Origin: Chitinasiproducens palmae
GTDB lineage: Bacteria; Pseudomonadota; Gammaproteobacteria; Burkholderiales; Burkholderiaceae
Length of the DNA: 64,000 nt
Assembly: GCF_900095735.1 (NCBI RefSeq)
Contig: NZ_FNLO01000003.1
Location: 372,001-436,000 of the forward strand
Direction of reading: 5' to 3'
The notes beneath the pieces were generated by a model that was given only the letters and a program-made list of their open reading frames with translations, was not told the DNA's origin and made no database searches. A program made the position numbers and the translations under genes. Numbering within the stretch: position 1 is the first letter of the stretch; each line of letters begins with the position of its first letter. Below are positions 8,275 to 17,004 of this stretch, piece by piece.

Positions 8275-9540
8275 ATGCGACTGAACCATCCCGACGTGCG
8301 CCGGGCGCTCGCCAATCTGTTCTGGCTTGCCGCGGAGCGCGGCACGCAGATCGTCGTGGCGATCGTCATCGCCGGTGTCATGGCGCGCTACTTCGGCGCC
8401 GAGGCGTTCGGCAAGTGGCAGTATGCGTCGACGTTGCTGCTGGTCCTCGCGCCGCTGACCTGGGTGTGCGGCGCGGAGTTGATCGTGCCGGCGATGGTCG
8501 GCGCGTCGCCGGCACGGCTCGCGACGATGATGGGCAGCGCCTTCGCGCTGCGCTTCGGCGTGTCGGTGGCGGCCCTGATCGTGACATGGGCCGGACTGGC
8601 CGTTCTCGACGTCGACCCGGTGGTCGCGACGATGCTCGCCGGACTGGCGGTCACGTTGCTGACGCGCGAACCGTTCGGCGTGGTCAACGCCTGGCTGCAG
8701 AGCCGCACGCATTCGCGGCCCGCGCTGATGATCAGCGCCACGACGGCCGTGCTGAAGGCCGGCGCTGTGTGCGTTGCCGCACACATGCTGCTCGCACCAT
8801 CCCGTTTTGGCTGGCTTTGGGCCGCGGAAGGCGTGCTGGGCGCCATTCTCCTCAGCGGCTACTACGCGCGCGCGCGCAACGGCCGCTGGAATTGGCGTCT
8901 CGACTGGCATGTCGACATGTCGCTGCTGAAGCACTATGCGCGCGCCGGCGTGGTGTTCTGGCTGGCGCTGGTCTGCATGTACGTGTTCCTGAAGCTCGAT
9001 CGCCTGATGCTGAAGCACTACATCGACTACACGACGCTGGGGCGCTACGGCGCCGCTCAGCAGCTCAACGAGAACTGGAGCCTGATGGCGTCGATGCTCG
9101 CGCAGACGCTGGCGCCGGCCTTCATCTATCGGGTTAGCGATCCGCGCCGCCTGCTGCGCAATGTGCTGCGACTGAGCATGCTGACCGGCATCGCGATGGC
9201 ATTTGGCGCGCTGCTGTTGAGCGCGGCGGCGCCGATGATCGTGCGCATCGTGTTCGGTCCCGGTTTCGGGACGGCGGTCGTGATCTTTCGGTGGGCCGTG
9301 TGGCTGTCGGTGCTCGCGGGCGTCGAGGCGGTCGGCAATCTCCTGCTTCTGAAGGATCAGGCACGTCACACGGTTCTGTTCAAATGGCTCGGAGCGCTGC
9401 TCGCCAGCGCGGTGGCGAACCTGTACTTGATCCCGCGCTTCGGCGTGTTCGGTGCCGTCCTCGGGCTGGCGATCGGCTATGGGGTCGCGATCGGCGTGAA
9501 CCTCTGCTACTTCGGCTGGCGCCGCCAGCAACTGCGATGA
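8275..9540 (+). CDS. Wzx-type polysaccharide flippase
   Basis: A 421-residue, very hydrophobic protein of the MOP/polysaccharide-transporter superfamily, expected to flip undecaprenyl-diphosphate-linked glycans across the inner membrane. About twelve membrane segments are visible, e.g. TQIVVAIVIAGVMARYFGAE at the start, and YLIPRFGVFGAVLGLAIGYG near the end, the usual Wzx C-terminal pattern. The ATG at 8275 is chosen because GGAG lies 5 bases upstream and the preceding codons are Arg/Pro/Ala-rich. The next gene's ATG overlaps its stop (ATGA), so the two are translationally coupled. No Wzy polymerase is recognisable nearby. Confidence 0.85.
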   Translation: MRLNHPDVRRALANLFWLAAERGTQIVVAIVIAGVMARYFGAEAFGKWQYASTLLLVLAPLTWVCGAELIVPAMVGASPARLATMMGSAFALRFGVSVAALIVTWAGLAVLDVDPVVATMLAGLAVTLLTREPFGVVNAWLQSRTHSRPALMISATTAVLKAGAVCVAAHMLLAPSRFGWLWAAEGVLGAILLSGYYARARNGRWNWRLDWHVDMSLLKHYARAGVVFWLALVCMYVFLKLDRLMLKHYIDYTTLGRYGAAQQLNENWSLMASMLAQTLAPAFIYRVSDPRRLLRNVLRLSMLTGIAMAFGALLLSAAAPMIVRIVFGPGFGTAVVIFRWAVWLSVLAGVEAVGNLLLLKDQARHTVLFKWLGALLASAVANLYLIPRFGVFGAVLGLAIGYGVAIGVNLCYFGWRRQQLR

Positions 9541-10382
9541 CGCGAAACGAAACCGGTCCGCTCGACGACGTCGCGGTCCTGATGCCGGTCTACAACTGCC
9601 AGGAGGATGCGTGGCGTACGTTGGCCTCGCTGCGCGAGACGGCCCCGCTGCGCGTGCTGGTGGTCGACGACGGCAGCGAGCCGCCCTTCGCCGCGCCGCC
9701 CGCGCGCGACCTGCCGGGTCTGCGCATCGAGGTGCTGCGCCTCACGCCCAATGGCGGCATCGAAGCAGCGCTCGCGGCGGGCGTCGAGCATTTGCATGCG
9801 CAGGGCGTCGAATTCGTCGCGCGCATCGACGGTGGCGATCTCGCGCGGCCCGGCAGGATCGCCGCGCAGCGCGCCGCGTTCGTCACGGCGCCTCGGCTGG
9901 GCGCGCTTGGCACCTGGGCGCAAGCCGTCAGCCGCGACGGACGCCCGCGCTTCGTGATGGCGCCGCCGACCGAGGCCGCGGCGATCCGCCGGGTGCGCTT
10001 CGCGCGCAGTTGCTTCATTCATCCGGCGATGATGTTGCGCATGCGGGCCGTGCGCGCCGCCGGCAGCTACCGGGACCGTTATCCAGCCGCGGAGGATCTC
10101 GACCTGTTTCTGCGCATCATGCGCGAATGGGACTGCGCAAACCTGCCGCTGATCGGCATCGACTACGAGTTGAACGAGAGCGGCATCAGCGCGAGCCGGC
10201 GGCGGCGCCAGATCCTCTCGACGTTGCGCCTGCAGTGCGTCTACTTCGAACCCGGCAACCCGTTATACTGGGTCGGCTTCGCGAAACACCTGCTTCATCT
10301 GCTGACGCCCTACGCGGTGCTCTCGAACGTCAAGCGCATGCTGCGCCCGCGTGAGTCCGCCTCTCGACCGATCCGAAGATGA
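9537..10382 (+). CDS. Glycosyltransferase family 2
   Basis: A 281-residue GT-A fold transferase. VAVLMPVYNC is the N-terminal nucleotide-binding strand. VLVVDDGSE and ARIDGGD give the acidic residues for metal and sugar-nucleotide binding. YPAAEDLDLFLRI carries the catalytic-base-like ED motif. The protein is soluble or peripheral and probably adds one sugar to a lipid-linked unit. Acceptor and donor are unknown. It overlaps both neighbours by ATGA, placing it firmly in the flippase operon. Confidence 0.88.
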   Translation: MTRNETGPLDDVAVLMPVYNCQEDAWRTLASLRETAPLRVLVVDDGSEPPFAAPPARDLPGLRIEVLRLTPNGGIEAALAAGVEHLHAQGVEFVARIDGGDLARPGRIAAQRAAFVTAPRLGALGTWAQAVSRDGRPRFVMAPPTEAAAIRRVRFARSCFIHPAMMLRMRAVRAAGSYRDRYPAAEDLDLFLRIMREWDCANLPLIGIDYELNESGISASRRRRQILSTLRLQCVYFEPGNPLYWVGFAKHLLHLLTPYAVLSNVKRMLRPRESASRPIRR

Positions 10383-11551
10383 AGTCGCTCTCCGGACAGC
10401 CCGTCTGTCTCGTCTCGAATACCGCCTGGTCGATCTACAACTACCGGCGCAGGTTGCTGCATCGCCTGCTCGACGGCGGCTGGCCGGTAGTCGTGATCGC
10501 GCCGCGCGATGCAACGTTCCCGGCGCTCGAAGCGCTGGGCTGCGTGTGCGTCGACCTGCCGCTGGCGTCGAAAGGCACCCGCGTCAAGGAAGACCTGCGC
10601 ACGCTGCTGGCGCTTCGTGCGCACTATCGGCGCCTGCGGCCGCGCCTGATCTTCCACTACACGATCAAGCCGAACATCTACGGCACGCTGGCGGCGGCAC
10701 TGGCCGGCCGGCCCTCGGTAGCGGTGACCACCGGCCTGGGCTACGTCTTCCTGCATCGCAACCGGACGGCCCAGATCGCGAAGACACTGTACCGCCTGGC
10801 CTTCCGCTTCCCGCGCGAAGTGTGGTTCCTGAACCGGGACGACCACGAGACCTTCCTGCGCGAGAAGCTGCTGGCGCACCCGGAGCGCGCGCGCCTGCTG
10901 GATGGCGAAGGCATCGATCTGGAGCATTTCGGCTACAGCGAGATGCCGTCGGCGCCACCGTTTACCTTCGTGCTGATCGGCCGCCTGTTGTGGGACAAGG
11001 GTGTCGGCGAATATGTCGAGGCGGCGCGGCAGCTGCGTGCGCGCTACCCGCACGCGCGCTTCCAGCTGCTCGGTCCCGCCGGCGTCGACAATCCCAGCGC
11101 GATCTCGTCTGCGCAGGTAGCCGCCTGGGCCGACGAGGGCGTGATCGAATACCTCGGCCAGGCCGACGACGTGCGCCCGGCGATTGCGGCCGCGCACTGC
11201 GTGGTCCTGCCGTCGTATCGCGAGGGCATGCCGCGCACGCTGCTCGAGGCCGCCGCGATGGGTCGACCGATCGTCGCCACCGACGTGCCCGGCTGCCGCG
11301 ACATCGTGCGCGATGGCGTGACCGGCCTGCTGTGCGCGGCTCGCGACGCCTCGGCGCTGGCCGCGGCGATGGCGCGCCTGCTCGACATGACGCCTGTCGA
11401 ACGGACCGCGCTGGCGCAGCGCGCCCGCGACGACGCAACGCGGCGTTTCGACGAGAACCGTGTCGTCGCGCGCTATCTGACCTTACTGAACGATACAACC
11501 GGCGCCGCGGCGCCCCTTCCAACCACCCATCCCGAAACGAAACAGGACTAG
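10379..11551 (+). CDS. Glycosyltransferase family 4, PglA-like
   Basis: A 390-residue GT-B retaining transferase. The N-terminal half has HYTIKPNIYGTLAAALAG and TTGLGYVFLH, typical of PglA-type GalNAc transferases acting on undecaprenyl-diphosphate sugars. The C-terminal half has FVLIGRLLWDKGVGEYVEA and PSYREGMPRTLLEAAAMGRP, the donor-binding GT4 block with its EGMPRTLLE signature. The start overlaps the previous stop (ATGA), and galE follows after 3 bases. With GalE next door, a UDP-Gal or UDP-GalNAc donor is plausible but not proven. Confidence 0.88.
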   Translation: MKSLSGQPVCLVSNTAWSIYNYRRRLLHRLLDGGWPVVVIAPRDATFPALEALGCVCVDLPLASKGTRVKEDLRTLLALRAHYRRLRPRLIFHYTIKPNIYGTLAAALAGRPSVAVTTGLGYVFLHRNRTAQIAKTLYRLAFRFPREVWFLNRDDHETFLREKLLAHPERARLLDGEGIDLEHFGYSEMPSAPPFTFVLIGRLLWDKGVGEYVEAARQLRARYPHARFQLLGPAGVDNPSAISSAQVAAWADEGVIEYLGQADDVRPAIAAAHCVVLPSYREGMPRTLLEAAAMGRPIVATDVPGCRDIVRDGVTGLLCAARDASALAAAMARLLDMTPVERTALAQRARDDATRRFDENRVVARYLTLLNDTTGAAAPLPTTHPETKQD

Positions 11552-11554
11552 ACG

Positions 11555-12607
11555 ATGCCTTCCACCCAATCGAGCATGCAAGCCACCGACACGCGCGGCA
11601 CGGTGCTGGTCACCGGCGGCGCGGGTTTCATCGGCGCGCATACCGCTGTCGAGTTGCTCGAAGCCGGCTACGACGTCGTCATCGCCGACAATCTCGTCAA
11701 CAGCAAGCGCGAAGCGATTGCACGCATTGCCGCCATCACTGGCCGGCAGCCGGCGTTTCACGAGATCGACGTCAGCGATCCGAGCGCGGTCGACAAGGTG
11801 TTCACCACCCACCGCATCGACGCCGTGATCCATTTCGCCGCGCTGAAGGCGGTCGGCGAATCGGTCGCCAAGCCGCTGGCCTACTACCGCAACAACATCG
11901 ACAGCCTGTTGACCGTGCTCGCTGCCATGCAGCGCCATGGCGTGCGGCAATTCGTGTTCAGCTCGTCCGCGACGGTCTATGGCGATCCGCACTGCGTGCC
12001 GATCCTCGAGCATTTCCCGCTCTCCGCGACCAATCCGTACGGCCAGACCAAACTGCTTGCGGAGCGCATCCTGGCCGACATCGTCAAGGCCGAGCCGGAC
12101 TGGCGCGTCGCGACGCTGCGCTACTTCAACCCGGTCGGCGCCCATCCAAGCGGGCAGATCGGCGAGGATCCGCAAGGCATCCCGAACAACCTGATGCCGT
12201 ACATCGCCCAGGTCGCCGTTGGTCGTCGCGAATCGCTACGGGTGTTCGGCGGCGACTATCCGACCCCGGACGGCACTGGCGTGCGCGACTACATCCACGT
12301 CGTGGATCTGGCGCGCGGGCACCTGGCCGCGCTGGCCCGACTCGAAACGAAGGGCGATTCCTTCACCGTCAACCTCGGCACCGGGCGCGGCTACAGTGTG
12401 CTGGAGGCAGTCGCGGCCTTCGAACAGGCAAGCGGCCGTTCGGTTCCTTATGAAATCGTGGCGCGTCGGCCCGGCGACATCGCGACCTGCTACGCCGACC
12501 CGACCGCCGCCTACGAAATGCTCGCGTGGCGCGCTGAATACGGACTAGAGCGCATGTGTGTCGACCAATGGCGCTGGCAATCGCAGAATCCGGACGGCCT
12601 CGGCTGA
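11555..12607 (+). CDS. galE: UDP-glucose 4-epimerase
   Basis: A 350-residue extended short-chain dehydrogenase that interconverts UDP-Glc/UDP-Gal and possibly the GlcNAc/GalNAc pair. [10 protein letters not shown] is the NAD-binding loop. SSSATVYGD and NPYGQTK carry the catalytic Ser and the Tyr-x3-Lys. RYFNPVGAHPSG, NNLMPYIAQVA and VRDYIHVVDLA are GalE-specific blocks. AGGA before the preceding stop serves as ribosome binding site. It is the fourth gene of the coupled plus-strand polysaccharide operon and probably supplies the galacto-sugar used by the neighbouring transferase. Confidence 0.96.
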   Translation: MPSTQSSMQATDTRGTVLVTGGAGFIGAHTAVELLEAGYDVVIADNLVNSKREAIARIAAITGRQPAFHEIDVSDPSAVDKVFTTHRIDAVIHFAALKAVGESVAKPLAYYRNNIDSLLTVLAAMQRHGVRQFVFSSSATVYGDPHCVPILEHFPLSATNPYGQTKLLAERILADIVKAEPDWRVATLRYFNPVGAHPSGQIGEDPQGIPNNLMPYIAQVAVGRRESLRVFGGDYPTPDGTGVRDYIHVVDLARGHLAALARLETKGDSFTVNLGTGRGYSVLEAVAAFEQASGRSVPYEIVARRPGDIATCYADPTAAYEMLAWRAEYGLERMCVDQWRWQSQNPDGLG

Positions 12608-12691
12608 GGCGCTGCGCAACGGCCCACGACGTCGGCGCGCAACACCGGCGGGGCCGACACGAGGCCGTCGCCTGCGCGCGGTCCGCGCCCG

Positions 12692-12697
12692 TATAAT
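12692..12697 (+). promoter_or_regulatory. Candidate -10 box upstream of the WecA-like gene
   Basis: TATAAT occurs 29 bases before the ATG at 12727, in an otherwise GC-rich gap of 119 bases after galE. No good -35 hexamer stands 16-18 bases upstream, so this is tentative. Confidence 0.35.
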
Positions 12698-12726
12698 CGC
12701 GCGCAGGCCCCAAACCGACACCTTCC

Positions 12727-13830
12727 ATGCAAAGCCTCGCCCTGGGCTTCCTGATTTCGCTGCTGGCGACGCTGGCGATCGTGCGCTACGCCCATCTGCA
12801 CAAGCGGTTCTCGGCGGACAGCGATCTGGTCGGCGTGCAGAAATTCCATTCGCGGCCCGTGCCGCGGGTCGGCGGAATCGGCATCGTGCTCGGCTTGCTG
12901 GTATCGGCTGCGCAACTGTGGTTCAGTTATCCGGTGGTCGCGCAGCAGATTCTGTTGCTCGCGGCGTGCGGAGCGCCCGCCTTCCTGTCCGGACTGATCG
13001 AGGACCTGACGAAGCGCGTTTCACCGCTGCTGCGGCTGCTCGCGACGATGGCCGCCGCGCTGCTGGCCTATCTCGCGCTGGGCATCCACGCCAACCGGGC
13101 GGACCTGCCCTTTCTCGACATCGCGCTGCAGTATGCGGCACCCAGCGTGCTGCTGACCGTCGTCGCAGTGGCCGGTCTCGCCAACGCGGTCAATATCATC
13201 GACGGCTTCAACGGCCTGGCCTCGATGGTTTCGATGATGATGCTGGTGTCGCTCGCCTACGTGGCGTTCCAGGTATCCGATCCGGTCGTGCTGTCGTCCT
13301 CGCTGATCCTGATGGGCGCAGTGTTCGGCTTCTTCGTCTGGAACTTTCCGGCCGGACTGATTTTCCTCGGCGACGGCGGCGCGTACTTCCTCGGTTTCGT
13401 GTTGGGCGAACTGTCGATCCTGCTCGTGATGCGCAATCCACAGGTGTCCGCCTGGTATCCGGTCCTGATGGCGATGTATCCGATTTTCGAAACCTGCTTT
13501 TCGATCTACAGAAAGCGCTTCGTGCGCGGCATGTCGCCAGGCATTCCCGACGGCGTGCATCTGCACATGCTGGTGTACAAGCGCCTGATGCGATGGGCGG
13601 TCGGCACGCGTGAAGCCAGCGCGTTGACCCAGCGCAATTCCTATACGTCGCCGTATCTGTGGATGTTATGCCTGATGGCGGTGCTGCCCGCCACGCTGTT
13701 TTGGCGCCACACTGTCGTGCTGGTGTTCTTCGTGGCGATCTTCGCCGCCACCTACGTCTGGCTCTACGTCAGCATCGTGCGCTTTCGCACGCCGCGCTGG
13801 ATGGTCATCCGGCGCCACGACCGGCAGTGA
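12727..13830 (+). CDS. WecA/MraY-family undecaprenyl-phosphate sugar-1-phosphate transferase
   Basis: A 367-residue polytopic protein with about ten membrane spans that starts lipid-linked glycan synthesis by transferring HexNAc-1-P to undecaprenyl phosphate. Family motifs in order are RPVPRVGGIGIV, FLSGLIEDLTKRVSP (acidic pair region), NAVNIIDGFNGLA, FLGDGGAYFLGF and PDGVHLHML (the His-x-His of the WecA group). It follows galE and ends the plus-strand cluster. A second enzyme of this superfamily is encoded at 15919-17004, so the locus has two initiating transferases. Sugar specificity is not readable. Confidence 0.9.
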   Translation: MQSLALGFLISLLATLAIVRYAHLHKRFSADSDLVGVQKFHSRPVPRVGGIGIVLGLLVSAAQLWFSYPVVAQQILLLAACGAPAFLSGLIEDLTKRVSPLLRLLATMAAALLAYLALGIHANRADLPFLDIALQYAAPSVLLTVVAVAGLANAVNIIDGFNGLASMVSMMMLVSLAYVAFQVSDPVVLSSSLILMGAVFGFFVWNFPAGLIFLGDGGAYFLGFVLGELSILLVMRNPQVSAWYPVLMAMYPIFETCFSIYRKRFVRGMSPGIPDGVHLHMLVYKRLMRWAVGTREASALTQRNSYTSPYLWMLCLMAVLPATLFWRHTVVLVFFVAIFAATYVWLYVSIVRFRTPRWMVIRRHDRQ

Positions 13831-13857
13831 TGAGCGCGCTCAGCCGACGGCCGCTTG

Positions 13858-13927
13858 ATGCTGCTTGGTGTCGCTTAATGCCATCAGACGCCATCTGACG
13901 CCGTCTGATGCGGCCTGACGCCTTCCG
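13858..13927. repeat. Degenerate 10-bp tandem repeat
   Basis: Seven consecutive 10-base units of the form RYGCCRTCTG (for example ATGCCATCAG, ACGCCATCTG, ACGCCGTCTG, ATGCGGCCTG) in the 208-base gap between the convergent WecA-like and wbiI genes. The period is not a multiple of three. No terminator hairpin is recognised in the gap. Confidence 0.75.
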
Positions 13928-14038
13928 TCGCGGTTCGGCGGCTGGCGCCCAGTTGCTTGTGTATTGCAGTGCGCGACGCTTCGTGACGCGACTTGCAATC
14001 GCCCCCGCAGCGCACGCCCGTGTCGCCGTCGACCACGC

Positions 14039-15922
14039 TCAGCCGTTTGCCGACACCGATGTTGCGACGGTGCGAAGCGTCACCGCGCGTGCCGGCGCAT
14101 ATTCGGGCACCCACCGCCGCAGGTCGCGGCGAACCTCGTCGTCCGGCACGATGCGGGGCTGGCCAAGCCATTGCAGCATCTCGTCGAGCAGGCGTGGCGG
14201 CACCTCCCGCGCGCGCGCGATACGCAGCTTCGCATGGTGCGTCGGGCGGGTCGTCTCGTCGCAGGCCAACAGTTCCTCGTACAGCTTCTCGCCGGGCCGC
14301 AGTCCGGTGAAGTCGATGCGGATCTCGTCCTCGGTGAAACCGTAGAGACGGATCAGATCCTTGGCAAGGTCGACGATGCGGACCGGCTTGCCCATGTCGA
14401 GCACGAATATTTCGCCGCCCTGCCCCATGCTGGACGCCTGCAGCACCAACTGCACGGCTTCCGGGATCGTCATGAAGAAGCGTGTGATCTCCGGGTGCGT
14501 GACGGTGACCGGTCCGCCCTTGGCGATCTGTGCCTGGAATTTCGGAATGACGCTGCCGGCGCTGCCGAGCACGTTGCCGAAACGAACGGTCTCGAAATGG
14601 GTCCGCTCGGTCGTCTGCTGCAAGGCCTGGCAGATCATTTCCGCCAGACGCTTGCTGGCCCCCATCACATTGGTCGGATTGACCGCCTTGTCGGTCGAGA
14701 TCAGCACGAAGTGGCCGACCCCCGCGGCAATCGCCGCGCGTGCGACCCGGTAGGTGCCGAGCGCGTTGTTGCGTACCGCCTGCCACGCGTTGACCTCCTC
14801 CATCAACGGCACATGCTTGTAGGCGGCCGCATGGAACACCACTGACGGCAGATAACGCTGCATCGTCTCGGCGAGCAATAGCGAATCTTTCGCGTCGCCG
14901 ATCACCGAGACCAGTGCGACGTGCGGATGACGTTCGCGCAGTTCCTCGCTCAAGCGGTAACTCGCGAATTCCGAGATATCGTAGGCGATCAGTTGCGCCG
15001 GTCCAAAGCGCAGGATCTGGCGGCAGAGTTCCGAGCCGATCGAGCCACCGGCGCCAGTGACCATCACCACGCGGGAAGTGAGCAGCGCCTGCACATGGGC
15101 GGTGTCGATCGAGATCGGATCGCGCCCAAGCAGATCCTCCAGATCGATGTCGCGAACCTGCGACAGGATGTTCTGCTCGGGCACCGCGCTGCTCAGTTCG
15201 GGCAGCACCATCACATGGATGCCGGCGTCCACGCAGAGCGCCGCGATGCGCCGACGCACCTCCGGCTCCGCCGAGGGCAGCGCGATGATCGCATCGCTCA
15301 CGCGCAGCCGGCTCGCCCACTCCGCCACCTCGTCGATCGGGCCATGCACCCGGAAACCGTAGACTTCGCGACCGATCTTGACCGGGTCGTCGTCGAGCAG
15401 ACCGACCAGACGCCATTCGCCGACACGCGACAGTTCGCGAGCCAGTGACGCGCCGGCCTGCCCGGCACCGATCACCAGCACCGGCCGCCCCTTGCCGAGC
15501 AGTCCGCCATGTTTCAGATATTCCTTGCTGGCACGGTAAACGGCGCGCGCGCCGCCGGTCAGCAACAGGATCAGCATCGGTGAGACGAGCAGCACCGAGC
15601 GCGGCACGATTGGATCGGGCTGGAACAGCAGCATCGCGATCATCGTGCACAGCGCGCCCGCCAACGTCGCACGCGCGATCCGCATCAGGTCCGGCAGGCT
15701 GGCGAATACCCAGATGCCACGGTAGAGCCCGAAGACCCGGAACGAGATCGCATAAATGGGGATCACGCCGATCAGGCAGCGCCACGCGCTGTCCATGAAG
15801 GCGGGCGGCACGGCCGCATTGAACCGTAGTGCATAGGCTAGCAGCCACGACAGCGCAACGACGCAGAGATCGAAGACGAATACGGTGACCGAAGCCACTC
15901 TGCCCCTGGACGACGCTTTCAT
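14039..15922 (-). CDS. wbiI: WbpM/WbiI-type UDP-GlcNAc 4,6-dehydratase, membrane-bound
   Basis: A 627-residue inner-membrane nucleotide-sugar dehydratase of the CapD/WbpM/FlaA1 family. Residues ~10-125 hold four membrane segments. A first Rossmann domain starts at VLVIGAGQAG (~148). The catalytic SDR domain starts at GAGGSIGSEL (290). The active site reads ISTDKAVNPTNVMGASK: Met420 replaces the classical Tyr of YxxxK, as known for WbpM-type (SMK) enzymes. The product would be UDP-4-keto-6-deoxy-GlcNAc, the precursor of UDP-FucNAc/QuiNAc. The start at 15922 overlaps the stop of the upstream PNPT gene (ATGA). It is the last gene of the minus-strand O-polysaccharide run. Confidence 0.92.
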   Translation of the reverse strand: MKASSRGRVASVTVFVFDLCVVALSWLLAYALRFNAAVPPAFMDSAWRCLIGVIPIYAISFRVFGLYRGIWVFASLPDLMRIARATLAGALCTMIAMLLFQPDPIVPRSVLLVSPMLILLLTGGARAVYRASKEYLKHGGLLGKGRPVLVIGAGQAGASLARELSRVGEWRLVGLLDDDPVKIGREVYGFRVHGPIDEVAEWASRLRVSDAIIALPSAEPEVRRRIAALCVDAGIHVMVLPELSSAVPEQNILSQVRDIDLEDLLGRDPISIDTAHVQALLTSRVVMVTGAGGSIGSELCRQILRFGPAQLIAYDISEFASYRLSEELRERHPHVALVSVIGDAKDSLLLAETMQRYLPSVVFHAAAYKHVPLMEEVNAWQAVRNNALGTYRVARAAIAAGVGHFVLISTDKAVNPTNVMGASKRLAEMICQALQQTTERTHFETVRFGNVLGSAGSVIPKFQAQIAKGGPVTVTHPEITRFFMTIPEAVQLVLQASSMGQGGEIFVLDMGKPVRIVDLAKDLIRLYGFTEDEIRIDFTGLRPGEKLYEELLACDETTRPTHHAKLRIARAREVPPRLLDEMLQWLGQPRIVPDDEVRRDLRRWVPEYAPARAVTLRTVATSVSANG

Positions 15923-17004
15923 TGCTTGCCTGCGCTCCCCGCGCTCTCCTGCGCCGATACGCTCGAATGGACCTGCCAGCGGCGATCGACGCGCCGCCCG
16001 AGCCAGACCAGCACGACGAACCACAGCGCGCACATCGCGAAGCTGGCCAGCGCATGACGCCCGTGTCCCGCCGGGGCATCGGCAGTCGCCGCCACTCGGC
16101 AGGCCAGCCACGCGACCGCGTTGCCCGCCAGCATCAGCGCATACCACTGGAACAGGACCCGACGGCGGTCGCCGGTCATCAACATCATACGCTGGTAGAA
16201 ATGCTCCCGATGCGCCTCCCACACCTTTTCGCGGCGCGCCGCGCGTCGCAGCAGGGTCGTCGTCGCGTCGAGCAGGAATGGCGCGAAACCGGTCAGCGGC
16301 ACCCACCATGGCCAACACCCGAGCCGCCAGCCGATCAGCGACAACGCGGCAACGGCGAAACCGAGCGGGATCGAGCCGGCATCGCCAAGAAACAGCCTCG
16401 CCGGTGGCAAGTTGAAGAACAGGAAACCGAGCGCGGCGCCCGCCAGCGCGGCGCAAGCGCAGGCCAGCGCCGGCTCGGTCGGCAGCGCGGCCAACGCCAG
16501 CGCGCCGAAACCGGACACGGCCATGCCGCCGGCGAGACCATCGGCGCCGTCCATGAAATTATAGAGATTGGTGGTCCAGACGACCGCCACGACCAGGACC
16601 GGCGCGCTCAGCCAGGGCCATGGCAAGCCCGCGACGCCGCCCGGCGAGCCCGCCAGCAGCGCGCCCGCGGCAAGCAACTGACAGCCGAAACGATACCGCG
16701 CGCTCAATCCGCGCCGATCGTCGATGAACGAAACGGCGGCCAGCACGAGCATCAACCAGGCAACGTAATGCAGCGCCGGGGCAAGCAGGACGATCGATAG
16801 CGCCGCGGCGGGCGTGACGCCCCACCCGCCGGAGCGCGGCGTCGGCCGCTGATGCATCGACCGATGATTGGGCTGGTCAACCGCCAACCGCCACGCCCAG
16901 CCGGTCCAGAGCAGGATGGCCAGAATCACGGCCGCAACGGCCATCGCCGCGAGCCCGGCCGACAGCAATGGCCAGCTCGCCGCGCTAGCGCCGCCGGCGA
17001 TCAT
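15919..17004 (-). CDS. wbiH: WbiH/WbpL-type undecaprenyl-phosphate sugar-1-phosphate transferase
   Basis: A 361-residue polytopic PNPT-family enzyme. Motifs are DQPNHRSMHQRPTPRSGGWG, VSFIDDRRGLS, NLYNFMDGADGLAGG, LFLGDAGSIPLGF, and AHREHFYQRM in the last cytoplasmic loop. They match WbpL/WbcO, which transfer FucNAc-1-P or QuiNAc-1-P to undecaprenyl phosphate to begin O-antigen synthesis. Start and stop overlap both neighbours by ATGA. GGAGGAAAGAAG directly before the ATG is a strong ribosome binding site. Sandwiched between the 4-reductase and the 4,6-dehydratase, it is best read as the primer transferase for their product. Confidence 0.9.
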   Translation of the reverse strand: MIAGGASAASWPLLSAGLAAMAVAAVILAILLWTGWAWRLAVDQPNHRSMHQRPTPRSGGWGVTPAAALSIVLLAPALHYVAWLMLVLAAVSFIDDRRGLSARYRFGCQLLAAGALLAGSPGGVAGLPWPWLSAPVLVVAVVWTTNLYNFMDGADGLAGGMAVSGFGALALAALPTEPALACACAALAGAALGFLFFNLPPARLFLGDAGSIPLGFAVAALSLIGWRLGCWPWWVPLTGFAPFLLDATTTLLRRAARREKVWEAHREHFYQRMMLMTGDRRRVLFQWYALMLAGNAVAWLACRVAATADAPAGHGRHALASFAMCALWFVVLVWLGRRVDRRWQVHSSVSAQESAGSAGKQ